NCBI GenBank assembly: GCA_030686995.1
Contig: CM060708.1
Coordinates: 261,024,044-261,088,043 of the forward strand
DNA length: 64,000 bases
Reading direction: 5' to 3'
Source: Artemisia argyi
Lineage: Eukaryota; Streptophyta; Magnoliopsida; Asterales; Asteraceae
Position 1 is the first letter of the stretch, and each line of letters starts with the position of its first letter. A model generated the notes under the pieces. The model worked only from the letters and a program-made list of their open reading frames with translations, did no database searches and was not told the DNA's origin. Positions 59,101-64,000 of the stretch are shown piece by piece. A program made the translations under genes and the position numbers.

Positions 59101-59760
59101 TTCTCATTTTATTTTGATTTTATTCAATTTTTAAATAGTTTTTAATTACTAAAAATACATAAAAATTCAGAAAATATTGTGAAAAATACAAAAATGTTTT
59201 TAGAAATTCTTTTATAATATTTTAGAATTTTTAGAATTAAATTTTCTATTTTTCCTTATTTTTAATTCATTTTAAATTCCAAAAAAAATTTTAATTCATA
59301 GAAAATAAATAAAAAGTCAAAAAAATATTTTTCTTTTTCTTAAAATTCTTTTTAATAGTTTAAGATTTTTAGAAAATATTTTCAAGTTTCTAGGATCATT
59401 TTTTAATAAACGTTACGTTTTAAATTTTGCGGTTGCATTTCCGTTTTTACGTTTTTAACTTTGGTGCATAATTGGCTTGTACTCTTTGCATATTTCATCT
59501 TTGTTTGTTATTACTTGAACTATTTGATTTCTATTTTCACTTTCTCACTTTTCAATTCACGATTTCACGAATCGATATTCTCGATTCCGTTCGCCTTCGT
59601 TGGGAAACGACTCGGGTGATCCGTATTTTACGCGGATCACTTCGATACTATACTATAAATTATATAATTGGTTTTCACACGAATCAGGTCTCATTTAAAT
59701 CTGCATCAAAATATTTTCATAATTTTTTTTTTGTGTACGAATAGTTCATTTGTTTTCAGT
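56200..59760. other. Unclassified AT-rich insertion-like stretch
   Basis: It carries a promoter-like CTATAAATAGAGG (about 57100), an AATAAAAG signal about 120 bp later, and a GGGAAACGACTCGGGTGATC motif near 59600 of a kind I associate with retrotransposon LTR ends. I could not find TG..CA ends with a target duplication or any coding domain. It may be an old solo LTR or the LTR of a large element. Confidence 0.35.
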
Positions 59761-60824
59761 ATCATATGTCAAACAAATAACTATTTGTTATCACAATAGA
59801 TATTCTACCAATCAACAATAATTTAACTTTTATATCACATGTAATACATTACCAGTCAATATTATTTTCAAATATTGCGGTAAAACCTTTTGAAACATGC
59901 ACAATCATTAAACATACAAATCCCCCACAAATCAAACAAAAGCACCACAACATATCTTTTGTTATGTTAAACCTAACTTTTAATCTCTCATATTATCACA
60001 TAAATCATCACAACATCACAAATTATCAAAATTAACTAGTAAAACACACTAATAATTATTCTATAACAGTAAAAACTAAAGTATACGTTGTTTTAGATGA
60101 CGATTGTTTCATTTTCTGTGTGCTTTATGTGATTTCCACGGTTAAGTCAAATACAAATATCACTAGTGATAATACACATATACTGTTCAACTTCAAATAC
60201 CACTGGTGATACACACTATACAGTTTAACTTCAAATATCACTGGTGATACTTTTCAGTCACACATTTCATCAAACACTTGGTGTGCATCCATGTATACAA
60301 AGTTTTTTACTCAGAAACTCAACCAAATGTAAACACTAAAAAACACAACCAATAAAACAACTAAATAATTAGTCAGAAGCATCATACCTTCATCCCGAGA
60401 TTCAGTAGGTTCATTTTGAACCGGTTTTTTTGTGGATCTGCTTGTGCACTCGATGATTCTTCCATTTTTGTATTTTATTGATGATTTGAACGGTTAAAAA
60501 GTGGTTTTTTTTTTTTATTATGGTGGTTTTTGATGATGGTTAGAGAGAGAAAGTTGGTTTTTTATGATATCTGATGTATGTAAAGTGAGAGGTAGGGGGT
60601 GGGGTTGGTGGGGTAAGTTTGGTGAGTTAGCAAAAATGGCCCTCCGTGTTTTTTATGTTTTTTTAAATTGAGGCTTCTGATTGATCCATTGGTATGTGAG
60701 TGTTTTTGAGTTTGTAAAATAAAACGCCTCATCAAATATAACCATGTTAGTTATAGGCTTTATGTTTTTGCCTATAACTAACATTAAATCTCTTATTAGA
60801 TTTTAGGCATTCAGGACATCTACG

Positions 60825-60935
60825 AGTATGAAATATACATATCGGATGAGATTATCTTGTTATGTGATCTGACGACTATGAAATGTAGCAATAGTTTTCG
60901 ATAACCATGTGTTTAATAAAAATGCATCAAATATA
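60825..60935. repeat. Direct repeat flanking the 53.7-60.7 kb region (right copy)
   Basis: See 53541-53672. The adjoining CATCAAATATAACCATGTTA + GTTATAGGC stretch occurs twice, at 60733 and 60927, on either side of this copy. Confidence 0.85.
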
Positions 60936-60984
60936 ACCATGTTAGTTATAGGCTTTATGTTTTTGCCCCTCTATAAAGTGATTA

Positions 60985-61020
60985 CTAGAAGGGTACCCTC
61001 GCAATGCGGCAGCGGGTACC
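60985..61020 (-). mobile_element. Orphan Helitron 3' terminus
   Basis: On the minus strand GGGTACCC ... GGGTACCC forms a hairpin followed by TTCTAG and then T, the signature of a Helitron 3' end inserted before T. A 5' TC end with matching A|T flank was not found to the right, so the element's extent is unknown. Confidence 0.5.
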
Positions 61021-61356
61021 CGGTGACTGTTTGTGGCGAGCAAATATTTTTATTTTAAACCTTCCTTATTTAGTATTGTCTCATATACTTTAAAACGTAG
61101 TAAATATATGTTTTTTACAAGTAGAACATTTAATTTATTAATAGTGTAATGCGTGTTTAAAAGCTGAGATGAAATTGTGTTAGTTTGTGGGTTAGTTTAT
61201 AGACTTTATATATATGAAATATGCATTAAAAGGTAGTTAATTGGGTTGTTATATCACATTGATTAAATGAATTATTGCAAGTTAATGAGGTTCATAAATA
61301 TTAGTAGCTCCTACAATTAAAGAGATTAAAATTCATAATGTAACTTAACTCCTATT

Positions 61357-64000
<2,644 letters not shown>

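Larger units (their letters stand above)
54325..60252. repeat. Dispersed palindromic motif TATCAC(N)2GTGATA, about 18 copies
   Basis: Perfect or near-perfect 14-bp palindromes: TATCACCAGTGATA at 54325, 54369, (TATTACC..) 54392, 54867, 54899 and 54931; TATCACTAGTGATA at about 54835; CTAG, CTGG, CATG and CAGG centre variants at 55455-55520, 55868-56000 and 60155-60252. The centre dinucleotides vary while both arms are kept. Absent elsewhere in the window as far as I saw. Confidence 0.9.
53680..60715. mobile_element. Degenerate transposon region, probably MULE-like, with nested DNA
   Basis: Left side TGCATACCAATGAATAAATC and, complemented, right side CACATACCAATGGATCAATC suggest decayed terminal inverted repeats. 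The left promoter-like area (CACCTATATAAAG at about 53808) is followed by a zinc-knuckle ORF and arrays of palindromic ATCAC..GTGAT motifs at 54.3-56.0 kb and 60.15-60.25 kb. 56.2-59.75 kb looks like a separate insertion. No complete transposase. The family call is tentative. Confidence 0.4.

Noticed and set aside
59472..59744. 90-codon ORF
   Set aside because: No recognisable motif; covers the LTR-like end motif and is probably noncoding.
56200..59760. Solo LTR with defined ends
   Set aside because: TATA and end-like motifs are present, but no TG..CA pair with a matching 5-bp duplication could be found by eye.

Overview
The window is nuclear DNA of a flowering plant, almost certainly a core eudicot. 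The evidence is AT-rich intergenic DNA, GT-AG introns, plant-type snRNA promoters (USE plus TATA), a PERK receptor kinase, an F-box gene, and Helitron, hAT, MULE-like, RTE-LINE and Tat-lineage Ty3/gypsy elements. The repeat repertoire would suit Asteraceae, but that is a guess. All coordinates and splice sites were read by eye; no search was run.

Layout. 1-3.4 kb: repeats and MITEs. 3.4-7.5 kb: an F-box gene (plus strand) with a long 5'UTR intron. 8.5-26.3 kb: a segment present in three tandem, unequally deleted copies (A, B, C). Its ancestor carried, in order, a TFIIA-gamma fragment (minus), a possible unrecognised Pol III gene (minus), a tRNA-Ser(UGA) gene (plus), a PRPP-synthetase fragment (minus) and a U6 snRNA gene (minus). 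The two U6 genes look intact; the protein pieces are pseudogenes and the tRNA copies are in stages of decay. Because the copies act as empty sites for one another, several insertions (a Helitron, a palindromic element, a hAT MITE, a LINE) can be delimited to the base or nearly so. 27-33.6 kb: a hAT MITE, an apparently intact seven-exon PERK kinase gene, then a U4 snRNA gene with all its signals. 33.9-38.0 kb: two long-TIR MULE-like elements with 10-bp and 9-bp target duplications. 38.4-50.5 kb: a decayed GH3 beta-glucosidase/glucan exohydrolase gene with a 10.35-kb Tat-lineage retrotransposon inserted in its fifth exon. The LTRs differ by one base, so the insertion is young. 51-64 kb: MITEs, a LINE remnant, a U4 pseudogene, a degenerate zinc-knuckle transposon region filled with palindromic ATATCAC..GTGATAT motifs, and otherwise unassigned AT-rich DNA.

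Most notable: (1) the retrotransposon carries on its minus strand a complete four-exon gene of 772 codons with its own TATA box; (2) all three copies of the 5-kb repeat keep a USE-like box, a TATA box exactly 24 nt away (the same gap as in the local U6 genes), and a T5 tract about 110 nt downstream, around a foldable RNA that I do not recognise; (3) a cluster of perfect or near-perfect palindromes occurs at 54.3-60.3 kb.

Working genes are few: the F-box gene, the PERK gene, U6 (twice), U4 and perhaps one tRNA-Ser. They share no evident pathway; the small-RNA genes are linked by duplication.
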